Positions 11,278 to 19,518 of a DNA stretch of 49,321 nt are shown piece by piece. Under the pieces are notes generated by a model that saw nothing but the letters and a program-made list of their open reading frames with translations, had not been told where the DNA came from and did not search any database. Made by a program: the position numbers and the translations under genes. Every line of letters starts with the position of its first letter. The first letter of the stretch is position 1. Source of the DNA: Methylocystis sp. (lineage in GTDB: Bacteria > Pseudomonadota > Alphaproteobacteria > Rhizobiales > Beijerinckiaceae); the NCBI GenBank assembly GCA_024506175.1, contig JAMBEQ010000140.1, forward strand, positions 1 through 49,321, written 5' to 3'.

Positions 11278-13272
11278 CTATTCTCCGCGCGGCTTGCGAG
11301 GTCCCTTCGATGGCCCTTTGCCAGGACCGCCGCGCCCTTTTGGCGGCCCCTTGCGCGGCGCGGCGCTACGGGCCCCCCGAGGCGCTCCTTCGCCTGAGGC
11401 CCTGCCTTCGCCCGTGCGTGGACGCTGTGATCTGCGCTCGTCCCCGCTACGCGCAAAGCCGCGCTCGGCGCGCGGGCCCTCGAACTTGCGCGGCCGCGCC
11501 TCCCGCTCGTCAGCACCACGCGCGCGACGGGGGGCTTCGCCGTCACGACGGGGCGGGCGGCGTTCGGCGCGCTGCTGCTCTCCTTCATGCGGACGCGTGC
11601 GCGCATGACTGCGCGCGGCCGTTGCGTCGCCATGGTCGCGCCGGGCTTGAGTCTCACGCTCCCGCGGAGGCCGGGCGGCGCGTTCGGCGCGCGCTCCCCC
11701 AGAATGCGGCCGGCGATTTTCGCCGCCACGCCGATCGTCCCGCGCGAAACCTTCGCCACGCGCGCCTCTCGCGGGGCCTCGTGCAGGCTCGCGCTCTCCC
11801 TCGAAACGCGGGCGACGATTTTCTGCGCCGCCGCGTCGATCGTCACGCGCGAAACCTTCGCCGCGCGCGCCTCTTGCGGGACCCCGCGCGGGCTCGCGCT
11901 CACCTTCAAAACGCGGGCGACGGTTTTCGGCCCCGCGTCGATCATCTCGCGTAAAGCCCTCGCCGCGCGCGCCCCTCGCTGGGCCTCGCGCGGGCCGCTC
12001 GGCCTCCCCCTCGTCACGTCCCGGGCGGCGGCCCGCGCGCATCGCTTCGAAACGCTTGGCGTTGCGCGAGGGGCCCTCCTCCTCCGCAATGCGCTTCCGC
12101 CGCGTCGGCGTCACGCGCTCGACAGCGACGGCGCGGCCCTTGCGGTCGGCCGTGGCGGAACGCTCGATTCGCGCGCGGGGGCCTTTCTCCGCCTTCTCCT
12201 CACGTTGCTTGCGCAGGACGGAGACATGCTTGCGGGAGCGCCTCTCGGCGCCTTCGCGCTGCTCCTGCTTTTCAGCTGACGTCGCCTCGCGCAGCGGCGA
12301 GGCGAAATCGACTCCGGCAAGCTCCGCGAGACTCTTGCCGAGCTGCTCGCGCAGCATTTTGAGCTTTACTTCGTCGACCGCGCCCTCGCCCAATTCGCCC
12401 AGCTGGAACGGCCCATAGGAAACGCGAATCAGTCGCGTTACGTCGAGGCCTAGATGTTCCATCACGCGCTTGATTTCGCGGTTCTTGCCTTCGGTGAGGC
12501 TCATCGCGATCCACGCGTTGGCGCCCTGGACGCGTTCGAGCCGCGCCTCGATCGGCGCATAGGCCACGTCGTCGACGGTGACGCCTTTCTTGAGCTCATC
12601 GAGCTGGGCCTGATCGATCTCGCCGTGAACCCGCACGCGGTAGCGTCGCGTCCAGCCTGTCGCCGGCAGCTCCAGCGTGCGCGCGAGGCCGCCGTCATTG
12701 GTGAGAAGCAAAAGCCCTTCCGTGTTGATGTCGAGGCGGCCGACGCTGACGAGACGCGGAAGCTCCGGATGCTTCTCTTCGAGAAAGGCAAAAACGGTCG
12801 AGCGGCCTTCGGGATCGCTCGCGGTGGTGACGAGACCCGGCGGCTTATGGAACAGAAAGAGGCGCGTGCGCTCGCGCGCCTGCATAGGCTCGCCGTCGAC
12901 TGTGATTTTATCGGCCTCGGTCACATTGACCGCGGGACTCTTGAGCGTCACGCCATTGACGGCCACGCGCCCTTGCTCGATCCAATCCTCGGCGTCGCGG
13001 CGCGAGCAGACGCCGGCGCGTGCCATCGCCTTTGCGATGCGCTCGCCTATGAAGGCGCTGGTTTTTTCGACCGGCGTCGGCGCGGGTCTGGCGCGCTTTT
13101 GCGCCGGGCGCGGCTTGGCCGCTTTTTCGTTGCGCGGCGCATCGAACTTCGGTTTGCCCGAATCGGCTTTCTTGCGCGCGTCGTCGCGCGCTGGAGTCTT
13201 GTGGTCGCGGCGGCGCATAGGACGCTCGCCGCCGGGCGCGCCGGAGCGCTTGCTGGGTTTTTTGTCGGCCAT
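11278..13272 (-). CDS. RluB/RsuA-family pseudouridine synthase with a long Arg/Gly-rich C-terminal tail
   Basis: 664 residues, more than twice the size of a minimal RsuA/RluB enzyme. A basic N-terminal leader (1-70) is followed by an S4 RNA-binding domain (about 72-130, ERIAKAMARAGVCSRRDAED) and the synthase domain with catalytic Asp181 in SVGRLDINTEGLLLLT. The catalytic part ends about 330. The remaining 330 residues are low complexity, rich in Arg, Gly, Glu and Ala, with three copies of a repeat of about 34 residues (about 421-527) resembling RGG-type RNA-binding tails. Most likely it makes a pseudouridine in 23S rRNA (RluB-type, position 2605 in E. coli); the exact target is inferred. It is the first gene of an operon with rsmD. 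The extended tail is typical of alphaproteobacterial members but this one is long. Confidence 0.9.
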   Translation of the reverse strand: MADKKPSKRSGAPGGERPMRRRDHKTPARDDARKKADSGKPKFDAPRNEKAAKPRPAQKRARPAPTPVEKTSAFIGERIAKAMARAGVCSRRDAEDWIEQGRVAVNGVTLKSPAVNVTEADKITVDGEPMQARERTRLFLFHKPPGLVTTASDPEGRSTVFAFLEEKHPELPRLVSVGRLDINTEGLLLLTNDGGLARTLELPATGWTRRYRVRVHGEIDQAQLDELKKGVTVDDVAYAPIEARLERVQGANAWIAMSLTEGKNREIKRVMEHLGLDVTRLIRVSYGPFQLGELGEGAVDEVKLKMLREQLGKSLAELAGVDFASPLREATSAEKQEQREGAERRSRKHVSVLRKQREEKAEKGPRARIERSATADRKGRAVAVERVTPTRRKRIAEEEGPSRNAKRFEAMRAGRRPGRDEGEAERPARGPARGARGEGFTRDDRRGAENRRPRFEGEREPARGPARGARGEGFARDDRRGGAENRRPRFEGEREPARGPARGARGEGFARDDRRGGENRRPHSGGARAERAARPPRERETQARRDHGDATAARSHARTRPHEGEQQRAERRPPRRDGEAPRRARGADEREARPRKFEGPRAERGFARSGDERRSQRPRTGEGRASGEGAPRGARSAAPRKGPPKGRGGPGKGPSKGPRKPRGE
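11700..12010. repeat. Three tandem repeats of about 102-105 bp in the pseudouridine synthase tail
   Basis: On the minus strand each unit encodes roughly REPARGPARGARGEGF + (A/T)RDDRRG + ENRRPRFEGE. The DNA copies are also close to each other, e.g. the shared block CGCGCGAAACCTTCGCC. They are in frame, so copy number can change without a frameshift. Boundaries are approximate. Confidence 0.75.
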
Positions 13273-13351
13273 GGTCTTTGATAGCAGGCGGCGAGATGGC
13301 TTTGAAGCGCGATCGGTGACGCAGGCGAAATGATCTGGCGTCGCTTTCTCA

Positions 13352-13392
13352 ATGCTCAGAAGGCTCGAAGAGGCCGTCTCGAAGCACGAGGG
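13352..13392. repeat. Degenerate copy of the palindromic repeat found in ileS
   Basis: Located in the 181-bp gap between two divergent genes. It shares the exact 15-mer GAGGCCGTCTCGAAG with the copy at 31160-31266 and is alignable on both sides of it (CTCGAA-GAGGCC... against CTCGAAAGAGGCC...). Confidence 0.6.
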
Positions 13393-13453
13393 GGAGAATG
13401 CTATGGGTTTTCGGCGCCATCATTGACGCCAAGCATCGAGCGAAGAGCCACCT

Positions 13454-13897
13454 GTGACTGTCGACCCTTTCTCCGCCGCCTTCGAAGCGGCCCGCGCGGC
13501 GGCGCAAGCCGGGGAAGTGCCGGTCGGCGCCGCGATTGTGCACGCCGGTCGAATCGTCGCGACAGGCGCCAACCGCACGCTGCGTGACAAAGATCCAACA
13601 GCTCATGCCGAGATGCTCGCAATTCGCTCGGCCTGCGCGGCGCTTGGCAGCGAGCGGCTCGCCGGCTGTGATCTCTACGTCACGCTCGAGCCTTGCGCCA
13701 TGTGTGCGGGGGCCATCTCCTTCGCGCGCATTCGCCGCCTTTATTTTTCGGCCGACGACCCGAAAGGCGGCGCCGTCGAGCACGGGCCGCGCTTCTTTTC
13801 GCAGCCCACATGTCATCATGCGCCGGAAGTCTATGGCGGCATTCGGGAGACCGAGGCGGCGCGGCTGCTGCGTGACTTCTTTCAGTCCCGACGCTGA
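13454..13897 (+). CDS. tadA: tRNA-specific adenosine deaminase TadA
   Basis: 147 residues. It converts A34 of tRNA-Arg(ACG) to inosine, an essential wobble modification. The zinc-deaminase motif is complete: His51-Ala-Glu53 (HAEM) and Cys81-Ala-Met-Cys84 (PCAMC). The start is GTG 13454; there is no in-frame ATG upstream that adds conserved sequence. It is divergent from the pseudouridine synthase gene and its 3' end overlaps the convergent patatin gene by 16 bases, so no terminator fits between them. Confidence 0.95.
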   Translation: MTVDPFSAAFEAARAAAQAGEVPVGAAIVHAGRIVATGANRTLRDKDPTAHAEMLAIRSACAALGSERLAGCDLYVTLEPCAMCAGAISFARIRRLYFSADDPKGGAVEHGPRFFSQPTCHHAPEVYGGIRETEAARLLRDFFQSRR

Positions 13898-14754
13898 AGC
13901 TCGAGCCGCTCCGCGGCTTTCGATAGTCCTTCGCGCAGTGTGTCACGACAGGCGTCGCCAGCGGCGAAAATGCGCGATGCCTTGAAGAGATCGAGGGCGA
14001 GATATTGATGCACGGCCGGCGCGACGAGCACGTCCGGCGGATTTTCCTCGACTTTGCGCGAGCTGATGGAGTTCATCAAAATCTGGGTCGCGACGATCAT
14101 TGTCTGGAAGGGCGAGGGCGCGCGAGTCTCGCTCTCGGGGCCCGAATTGCCCGAAACATTCACCGCCACGATGATGTCGGCCTTGCCCGCGAGATGGTCA
14201 TAGGGCAGCGGATTGACCAAGCCCCCGTCAACCAAATACCCGACCTCGCTTTTGGGCGGGCGCACGACGCCGGGGATCGCCATGGAGCCGGCGATGGCGG
14301 TGCGCAGGGAGCCCTTGGAAAACACCGCCTCGCGTCGGCGACGGAAATCCGTCGCCACCACGGTCATCGGGATGGCGAGATCTTCGAAGCGTTCGGGCAT
14401 GCCACTCGGCCAGAAAGCGTCCAGGAAGCGCACGCCGTCAAAGAGCAGCGGATGCGCGAGATGGGCTAGGAAAGACTGCCGGCGCCGCGCCCGCGCGTAA
14501 AGCAGCTTGCGCGCCAGAACGAGACGATTGCGCAAAATCGCCTCCGTATGCGCGCGCAGCTCCGCGCCGGAGAAGCCCGCGGCATAGGCGGCGCCGATGA
14601 AGGCGCCGATCGACGTTCCGGCCAAAGCGACGGGCCGCACCCCCATCTCGTCGAGCGCCTGCAGGACGCTGATATGGGCGAGGCCGCGCGCGCCCCCGCC
14701 GCCGAGCGCCAGGGCGACCGTTTTGCCGTCGAGAACGCCGCGGCGCTTGATCAA
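13882..14754 (-). CDS. Patatin-like phospholipase / RssA family protein
   Basis: 290 residues. Seen: glycine-rich oxyanion motif GGGGARGLAH near residue 15, the nucleophile serine in GTSIG (about 45-49), and the catalytic Asp in VDGGLVNPLPYD (about 193-204), so the Ser-Asp dyad of patatin hydrolases is intact. These enzymes hydrolyse acyl lipids; the bacterial RssA-type substrate is unknown. No signal peptide, so probably cytosolic or peripheral. The start chosen is TTG 14754, which overlaps the stop of the upstream alpha/beta hydrolase gene as TTGA and implies translational coupling. A longer frame exists but its first 80 residues are read from the hydrolase gene and look like noise. Confidence 0.88.
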   Translation of the reverse strand: MIKRRGVLDGKTVALALGGGGARGLAHISVLQALDEMGVRPVALAGTSIGAFIGAAYAAGFSGAELRAHTEAILRNRLVLARKLLYARARRRQSFLAHLAHPLLFDGVRFLDAFWPSGMPERFEDLAIPMTVVATDFRRRREAVFSKGSLRTAIAGSMAIPGVVRPPKSEVGYLVDGGLVNPLPYDHLAGKADIIVAVNVSGNSGPESETRAPSPFQTMIVATQILMNSISSRKVEENPPDVLVAPAVHQYLALDLFKASRIFAAGDACRDTLREGLSKAAERLELQRRD

Positions 14755-15635
14755 AGGAAATATTCCAGCGCCCGGAGCGTCGCGGCGGGCGCTTCCTCCA
14801 TGGCGTAGAGGCCGCTGTCGACGCTCGCGCCCGTGACGTCGTCGCCCCATTCCTTCCAGGCGTCGAGAAGCGACGGGCCATCGGCGGGAAAGGTCGTTTT
14901 GCCGCAAAGGACGAACGTCGGGACCAGAAGTTTCTTGCCCGCCGCCTTGTCGGCGATGAGCGCCTCCTTGTCGATCGTGGCCCCTGCGCGGAAGTCCTCG
15001 CAAAAGGCGTGGATGCGCGCAGGATCGTTGAGGGCCGCGCGATAATGCGCAAGCGCCGCTTCGCCGAAGACGTCGAGAGACTTCTCCTTCGTCGAGCTCT
15101 TCAGCGCCTCCTCGAGAAAATCATTCGGATCGAGCGCGATCAGTTCCTCGGGGCGTGGCGCCTCGGTGGCCAGAAACCGCGCCCGGCCCACCCGCCACAG
15201 GTCGCTGGCGCCGAAAGCGTCGTCGATCGGCGCGATATTGATAAGCGCGAGCTTCGTCAGGCGCCCTGGATGGTCGAGCGCGAGGCGGAAGCCCACGCGC
15301 GCGCCGCGGTCGTGGCCGACAAGCGCGAATTGCACATGGCCGAGCGCCTCCATGACCTTGACCACGTCGTCGGCCATTTCGCGTTTCGTATAGGCCTCGC
15401 CCTTCTCGCTCGCCGGCGCGGCCGACCAGCCATAGCCGCGCAGGTCCATCGCAACGACCGTGAAACGCTCGGCCAGCTTCGGCGCGACTTTTCGCCAGGC
15501 GACATTTGTTTCGCCGAAGCCGTGCAGCAGCACGAGCGCTGGCCCATCGCCATGAGATCGCGCGAAAATCTTCCCCGCCTGCGTATCGATCCAATGCGAG
15601 GCGAAACCAGGGAAAAGATCGGCCAATTGGGACAT
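14751..15635 (-). CDS. Alpha/beta hydrolase (haloacetate dehalogenase / epoxide hydrolase-like), catalytic His apparently absent
   Basis: 294 residues starting MSQLADLFPGFASHWIDTQA, very like fluoroacetate/haloacetate dehalogenase-type hydrolases. Seen: oxyanion-hole HGFGET (about 38-43), DLRGYGWS (64-71) and the nucleophile elbow GHDRGA with Asp109 rather than Ser, typical of dehalogenases and epoxide hydrolases. In this family the catalytic histidine comes near the end in a context like GHFLxEEAP; here the aligned stretch is SGLYAMEEAP, with Leu276 where His is expected. The enzyme may therefore be inactive in the standard mechanism or have changed function. An alternative start is ATG 15647. 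It is coupled to the patatin gene downstream and divergent from a carbonic anhydrase gene. Confidence 0.85.
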   Translation of the reverse strand: MSQLADLFPGFASHWIDTQAGKIFARSHGDGPALVLLHGFGETNVAWRKVAPKLAERFTVVAMDLRGYGWSAAPASEKGEAYTKREMADDVVKVMEALGHVQFALVGHDRGARVGFRLALDHPGRLTKLALINIAPIDDAFGASDLWRVGRARFLATEAPRPEELIALDPNDFLEEALKSSTKEKSLDVFGEAALAHYRAALNDPARIHAFCEDFRAGATIDKEALIADKAAGKKLLVPTFVLCGKTTFPADGPSLLDAWKEWGDDVTGASVDSGLYAMEEAPAATLRALEYFL

Positions 15636-15689
15636 TGTCTCAACCATGTTCTTGTGAAGGCAACGCTTCTTGTGGGTGGATGTTATATA

Positions 15690-15706
15690 GTAACGCCCAG
15701 CGTTAC
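15690..15706. promoter_or_regulatory. Palindromic operator candidate in a divergent promoter region
   Basis: Perfect GTAACGC-CCA-GCGTTAC (7-bp arms, 3-base centre), directly after the -10-like TATATAG. It lies between the leftward hydrolase-patatin pair and the rightward carbonic anhydrase gene. The symmetry fits a dimeric repressor such as a TetR/MarR-type protein, but no regulator gene is adjacent. Confidence 0.5.
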
Positions 15707-15837
15707 AGTCACGGTTTTTCTTTTCTATTGCGCCTGCAAGCGACTTTGTCACGGAAACAATATTGATTGCCTGCTTGAAATGCCTCCCGGGCCCAGCCCG
15801 CTGGCGTAATCGAAGAAATCATAAGGGGGAGGAAATC

Positions 15838-16425
15838 ATGAGCAAGATCGTCGATGAGGTTATGTCGGCCAACGCCGCCTATGCCGCGAGCTTCGGATCC
15901 AAGGGCGAGCTTGCTTTGCCGCCGGCGCGGCGCTTCGCGATCCTGACCTGCATGGACGCGCGTCTCGACCCCGCGAAATATGCGGGTCTCTCGGAAGGGG
16001 ACGCACATGTGATTCGCAACGCCGGCGGCCGCGCATCCGACGACGCGATTCGTTCGCTGGTCATCTCTCACAAGCTTCTCGGCACCCTGGAGTGGTTCGT
16101 CATCCATCACACGAATTGCGGCATGGAGCTTTTCTGCGACGAGGTGATGAGCGAGCTGCTCGACGACAGCCTCGCGACGGCGTCCCTCGACATGCAGACG
16201 CTGAAATGGTCGAACCCGCAGCATGGCGGCGGCTGCTCGGCGGGCCATTTCATCAAGTGGCACACGATCAAAAATCAGCAAGAAAGCGTCGCGCAGGACG
16301 TCGCCCGCATCCGTTCACATCCGCTCGCGCCCAAGAACATCCCGATCTACGGCTATATCTACGACGTGAAAACCGGCAAGCTGATCGAAGTGCCCAAGGC
16401 GACAGAAATCGGCCGTGCGGCTTGA
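15838..16425 (+). CDS. Beta-class carbonic anhydrase
   Basis: 195 residues. Reversible hydration of CO2 to bicarbonate in the cytosol. The zinc and catalytic residues are present: Cys38-Met-Asp40-Ala-Arg42 (TCMDAR) and His91/Cys94 in HHTNCGM. It resembles the shorter, Rv1284-like branch of beta enzymes, different from the second anhydrase at 25038. Start ATG 15838 has a strong GGGGGAGGA at 15824-15832. It stands alone, with a terminator straight after its stop. Confidence 0.9.
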   Translation: MSKIVDEVMSANAAYAASFGSKGELALPPARRFAILTCMDARLDPAKYAGLSEGDAHVIRNAGGRASDDAIRSLVISHKLLGTLEWFVIHHTNCGMELFCDEVMSELLDDSLATASLDMQTLKWSNPQHGGGCSAGHFIKWHTIKNQQESVAQDVARIRSHPLAPKNIPIYGYIYDVKTGKLIEVPKATEIGRAA

Positions 16426-16426
16426 T

Positions 16427-16450
16427 AAGCGAAAACGCTTTATTTGTTTT
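16427..16450 (+). terminator. Intrinsic terminator after the first carbonic anhydrase gene
   Basis: AAGCG-AAAA-CGCTT stem followed by TATTTGTTTT, starting 2 bases after the stop codon. The stem is short, but the loop and T-rich tail are good. Confidence 0.65.
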
Positions 16451-16455
16451 CCTGC

Positions 16456-16485
16456 ATTCCCAACGCTCGAGCGAGCGTTGGGAAT
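16456..16485. terminator. Strong hairpin in the 16.4-16.8 kb gap
   Basis: ATTCCCAACGCTC / GAGCGTTGGGAAT, a perfect 13-bp stem with loop GAGC. It has no T-run. It may back up the preceding terminator, act on the convergent peptidase transcript, or be a dispersed palindrome. The rest of the gap, 16486-16775, shows no gene, ribosome binding site or repeat that I can support. Confidence 0.6.
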
Positions 16486-16775
16486 TCAATTAAGTTGGCG
16501 CCCGCTATTCTGGATTCCCGATGGACCTTGGCCCGTCGGGAATGGGGCGCTCTAAACCCGCTGCAGCGGCGAGCGTATGCCCTCATAAATTTTTCGATCG
16601 CAGGCGCGAACCTTCAAGCGTTCAAAAGATTGTTACTGCGCAGCGTCTTCGGGCGTTGTGATCGAGCGGAACGGAAAGCTCCGAAGTTGTCCGATGGACA
16701 GCTTGCGACGACCAGCTCGACCTGGCGGCTAGCCTGGGGGCTTCAGGCGGCCGCCGTTTTCATGCCCTCCTGTTA

Positions 16776-18161
16776 TCACCCAGCCAACGCGTCGAGCACC
16801 CGCGCCCAGCTGCGCGCGCCCTTGTGGAACGACGTGTAGCTGTATTTCTCGTTCGGCGAATGGATGCGATCGTCATCGAGCGCAAAGCCGACCATTAGCG
16901 CGTCCATGTTGAGATCGCGCTTGAAAGCGCCGACGATCGGAATCGAGCCGCCACAGCCCGTCAAAGCCGCGTCCTTGCCCCATTCCTCGGCAAGCGCGCG
17001 TCGCGTGCGGCTCAGAGCTTCGGAGTTGAAAGGAAGCTGCAAGGCGTTGGAGGCGCCATGGTTGATGAATTCGACCTTGGCGTCCGCCGGCAGGCGGTCT
17101 TTCACGAAGGCGCGAAAGCTTTCCAGAATCATCCCGGCGTCCTGCTTGCCCACAAGGCGGAATGAAAATTTAGCCGCGGCCTGAGCCGGCAGCACGGTCT
17201 TCGAGCCCTTGCCGGTATAACCGCCGACGATTCCATTCACATCGCAGGTCGGGCGCGCCCAAATTTGCTCGAGGACGCCGCGTCCGCGCTCGCCGCCCAC
17301 GCGCGTAAGGCCGATCTCCGAGAGCCATTTTGCTTCGTCGAAATCAAGCGAGCGCCATTGCTCGGCGATGTCTTCCGGTATTTCCGGCACGCCCGCATAG
17401 AAGCCGGGAAGCGTCACCTTGCCCTCGGCGTCGTGGAGACCCGCGACGATCTTCGCGAGGACATGCACGGGGTTGTTCACCGGTCCGCCGAACATGCCCG
17501 AGTGAAGATCATGGCTGGCGATGCGGATGACCACTTCTTCCTGCGCCAGGCCGCGCAGCATGACCGTGATTGCCGGCGTCGAGGCGTTCCACATGCTCGT
17601 GTCGCAGACGAGCGCAATGTCGGGCTGCGAGAGTTCGTCCTTGTTGGCGGCGAGGAAGCCGGGAAGCGAGGGCGAGCCTGTTTCTTCCTCGCCTTCGAAG
17701 AGGAAGGTTACATTGCAAGGCAGACCGCCGTTTTCCTCGAAAGCGCGGCAAGCCTCGACGAAGGTCATAAGCTGGCCTTTGTCATCAGAAGCGCCCCGGG
17801 CGACGATGTCCTTCCCGTGCTTTCCATCGACAAGCCGCGGCGCAAATGGATCGGCTTCCCAAAGTTCGAGCGGATCCGGCGGCTGCACGTCGTAATGCCC
17901 GTAGAACAGCACATGCGGAGCGTCCTTGCGCTTCGCCTTGGCGCGCCCGACGACGATCGGGTGCCCGGGAGTCTCGCGGACATCCGCCGCAAACCCTAAG
18001 CCTTTGAGCTGGTCGGCGAGCCAGTTCGCGGCGCGTCGGCACTGCTCGTTATAGGCGGGATCGGTCGAGACCGACGGAATGCTCAAAAAATCGAAAAGGC
18101 GCTGCGTCGACGCGGGGAGATTCGCGTCGATCGTGCTCAAGACGGCGTCGATCGTGGCCAT
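16776..18161 (-). CDS. M20 family metallopeptidase (dipeptidase / acetylornithine-deacetylase-like)
   Basis: 461 residues, the size of CPG2/carnosinase-like M20 dipeptidases. Metal ligands and catalytic residues can be read in order: YGHYDVQP (His, then catalytic Asp), RGASDDKG (bridging Asp), EGEEETGS (general base Glu and ligand Glu), VCDTSMW (Asp ligand) and DDRIHSPNE (His ligand near the C-terminus). The dimerisation lid lies in between (SHDLHSGMFGG). No signal peptide. The probable role is cytosolic hydrolysis of dipeptides; substrate not predictable. Transcribed alone and leftward. Confidence 0.92.
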   Translation of the reverse strand: MATIDAVLSTIDANLPASTQRLFDFLSIPSVSTDPAYNEQCRRAANWLADQLKGLGFAADVRETPGHPIVVGRAKAKRKDAPHVLFYGHYDVQPPDPLELWEADPFAPRLVDGKHGKDIVARGASDDKGQLMTFVEACRAFEENGGLPCNVTFLFEGEEETGSPSLPGFLAANKDELSQPDIALVCDTSMWNASTPAITVMLRGLAQEEVVIRIASHDLHSGMFGGPVNNPVHVLAKIVAGLHDAEGKVTLPGFYAGVPEIPEDIAEQWRSLDFDEAKWLSEIGLTRVGGERGRGVLEQIWARPTCDVNGIVGGYTGKGSKTVLPAQAAAKFSFRLVGKQDAGMILESFRAFVKDRLPADAKVEFINHGASNALQLPFNSEALSRTRRALAEEWGKDAALTGCGGSIPIVGAFKRDLNMDALMVGFALDDDRIHSPNEKYSYTSFHKGARSWARVLDALAG

Positions 18162-18227
18162 GGAATCAGGTCCTTCGCAGTTGACGCGAAGCTAGTGCGA
18201 AGTCGCCTCCGAGGAAAGGCCGAAGCG

Positions 18228-18701
18228 TCAGGAGCTCGAAGCCGAGGCGCCGTCCGGCTTCTTGCGCTTGCGTTTGGGCCGGCCGCTTTTCGTCAGATGC
18301 TTCCACTCATGAGGCGCGAGGTCGATTGTCTGCCGCCCACCGGCCTTGGCGGGGCTTCTCTTGCCCCGGTTTCGGATGCGGTCGGCCACTTCAGCGCGCA
18401 CCGAGGGCGATTTCAGCGCAAGTCCCGCGATATCCGAGGCAAAGCCCGGCAGGATCAAAAGGAGAGAGGCCAGCGCCTGCAGCGCCCCGTCGAGCATGGC
18501 TCCGTCAGGGCGCAATTTCCCGCGCTCCCGCCACACGGTGAGCAGCCGCTTGACATCCGAGAGACCGAGCGCCGTCGTGCCGAACCCCAGAAGGATCGCG
18601 ACAAAAAGCCCCACCGAGCGCAGGACGAAGGCGAAGGCCAGAATTTCGAGCGCGAGCCACAGGCCGAGCGCCAAGCCGATGAACTTCGTCCGATCTGTCA
18701 C
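18228..18701 (-). CDS. fxsA: FxsA family inner-membrane protein
   Basis: 157 residues. Two hydrophobic segments near the N-terminus (FIGLALGLWLALEILAFAFV and VGLFVAILLGFGTTALGL), then the family core DGAMLDGALQALASLLLILP with PGF, and a long basic tail (PKRKRKKP). FxsA was named for suppressing phage T7 exclusion when overproduced in E. coli; its normal role is unclear. Start GTG 18701 is preferred over the upstream ATG 18740 because CTCCT (AGGAG on the coding strand, 18712-18716) sits 10 bases before it. Divergent from the tim44 gene; fxsA next to tim44-mltA-smr is a familiar alphaproteobacterial order. Confidence 0.87.
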   Translation of the reverse strand: MTDRTKFIGLALGLWLALEILAFAFVLRSVGLFVAILLGFGTTALGLSDVKRLLTVWRERGKLRPDGAMLDGALQALASLLLILPGFASDIAGLALKSPSVRAEVADRIRNRGKRSPAKAGGRQTIDLAPHEWKHLTKSGRPKRKRKKPDGASASSS

Positions 18702-18824
18702 TCGTAGAATACTCCTGCGCGCGCAAAGGCTTTTCGCCACGCTCTATGCGATGCGCCGACCCTTGATTCGTGACATGTGAGCCTCGACATGGTAGCCGAC
18801 AAGGAAAGAATCCGGGAGTGTTCA

Positions 18825-19514
18825 ATGTCGCCGACCGGCGAACCTTTCGATCCCACGTTGATCGTCTTTGCGGCGCTCGCCATTTTCGTCGTCTGGAAGC
18901 TGCGCTCTGTGCTCGGCGTTCGCGTTGATCGCGAGGCGCCTCCTCATCCGCAATTCGAGCCGCGCCGCGCGCCGATCGGCCCGGCGCCGCTGCCGGGCGC
19001 CGCGCCCGTCGACAACCTTCCCACCGTGCATCCGGAAGACCGCTGGAAGGGCGTCGCCGAAAATCGCGCCGAGGCGATCCAGGGCCTCGACGCCATCGCC
19101 GCCGCCGACCCTCGCTTCGACGGCAAGGCCTTTATCGGCGGCGCGCGCCGCGCTTATGAGATGATTGTCGCGGCCTTCGCCAGGGGCGACCGGGACACGC
19201 TGCGCCCCCTGCTCGCAAAGGAAGTTTTCGACGGATTCGCCGGTGAGATCGCGCGCCGGGAGGCGGCGGCCGAGACGGTCGAGACGGCGATCGTAGCCAT
19301 CGATTCGTCGCTGGTCGATTCCGCCCGCGCCGCGCCGCGCCTCAACGAAATCACCGTGCGTTTCGCCGTGCGGCTGATGAACATCCGCAAAAACAAGGCC
19401 GGCGAGACGATCGAGGGCGGAAACACCGTCCCCGTCGAGGAGCTGTGGACCTTCGCTCGCGATCCGCGCGCCGTGGATCCGAACTGGAAGCTCGTCGCCA
19501 CCCGCGCGGTGTGA
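18825..19514 (+). CDS. Tim44/TimA-like domain protein
   Basis: 229 residues: one N-terminal membrane anchor (FDPTLIVFAALAIFVVWKL), a Pro-rich linker (about 45-70), then the Tim44-like domain (about 90-225) with AYEMIVAAFARGDRDTLRPL and the closing VPVEELWTFARDPRAVDPNW. These are bacterial relatives of the mitochondrial Tim44 import component; in alphaproteobacteria they sit at the inner membrane and their function is not settled. ATG 18825 has GGGAG 6 bases ahead; ATG 18777 upstream adds only unconserved residues. First gene of an operon with mltA and smr. Confidence 0.9.
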   Translation: MSPTGEPFDPTLIVFAALAIFVVWKLRSVLGVRVDREAPPHPQFEPRRAPIGPAPLPGAAPVDNLPTVHPEDRWKGVAENRAEAIQGLDAIAAADPRFDGKAFIGGARRAYEMIVAAFARGDRDTLRPLLAKEVFDGFAGEIARREAAAETVETAIVAIDSSLVDSARAAPRLNEITVRFAVRLMNIRKNKAGETIEGGNTVPVEELWTFARDPRAVDPNWKLVATRAV

Positions 19515-19518
19515 TTTC

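Noticed and set aside
11700-12010. CRISPR-like array appearance of the repeated region
   Set aside because: Units are directly adjacent coding repeats of about 100 bp without unique spacers, in frame with the synthase tail.
10986-12089. 367-codon minus-strand frame in another phase over the pseudouridine synthase tail
   Set aside because: Out-of-frame reading of the Arg/Gly-rich repeats; the synthase frame is continuous with a conserved catalytic domain.
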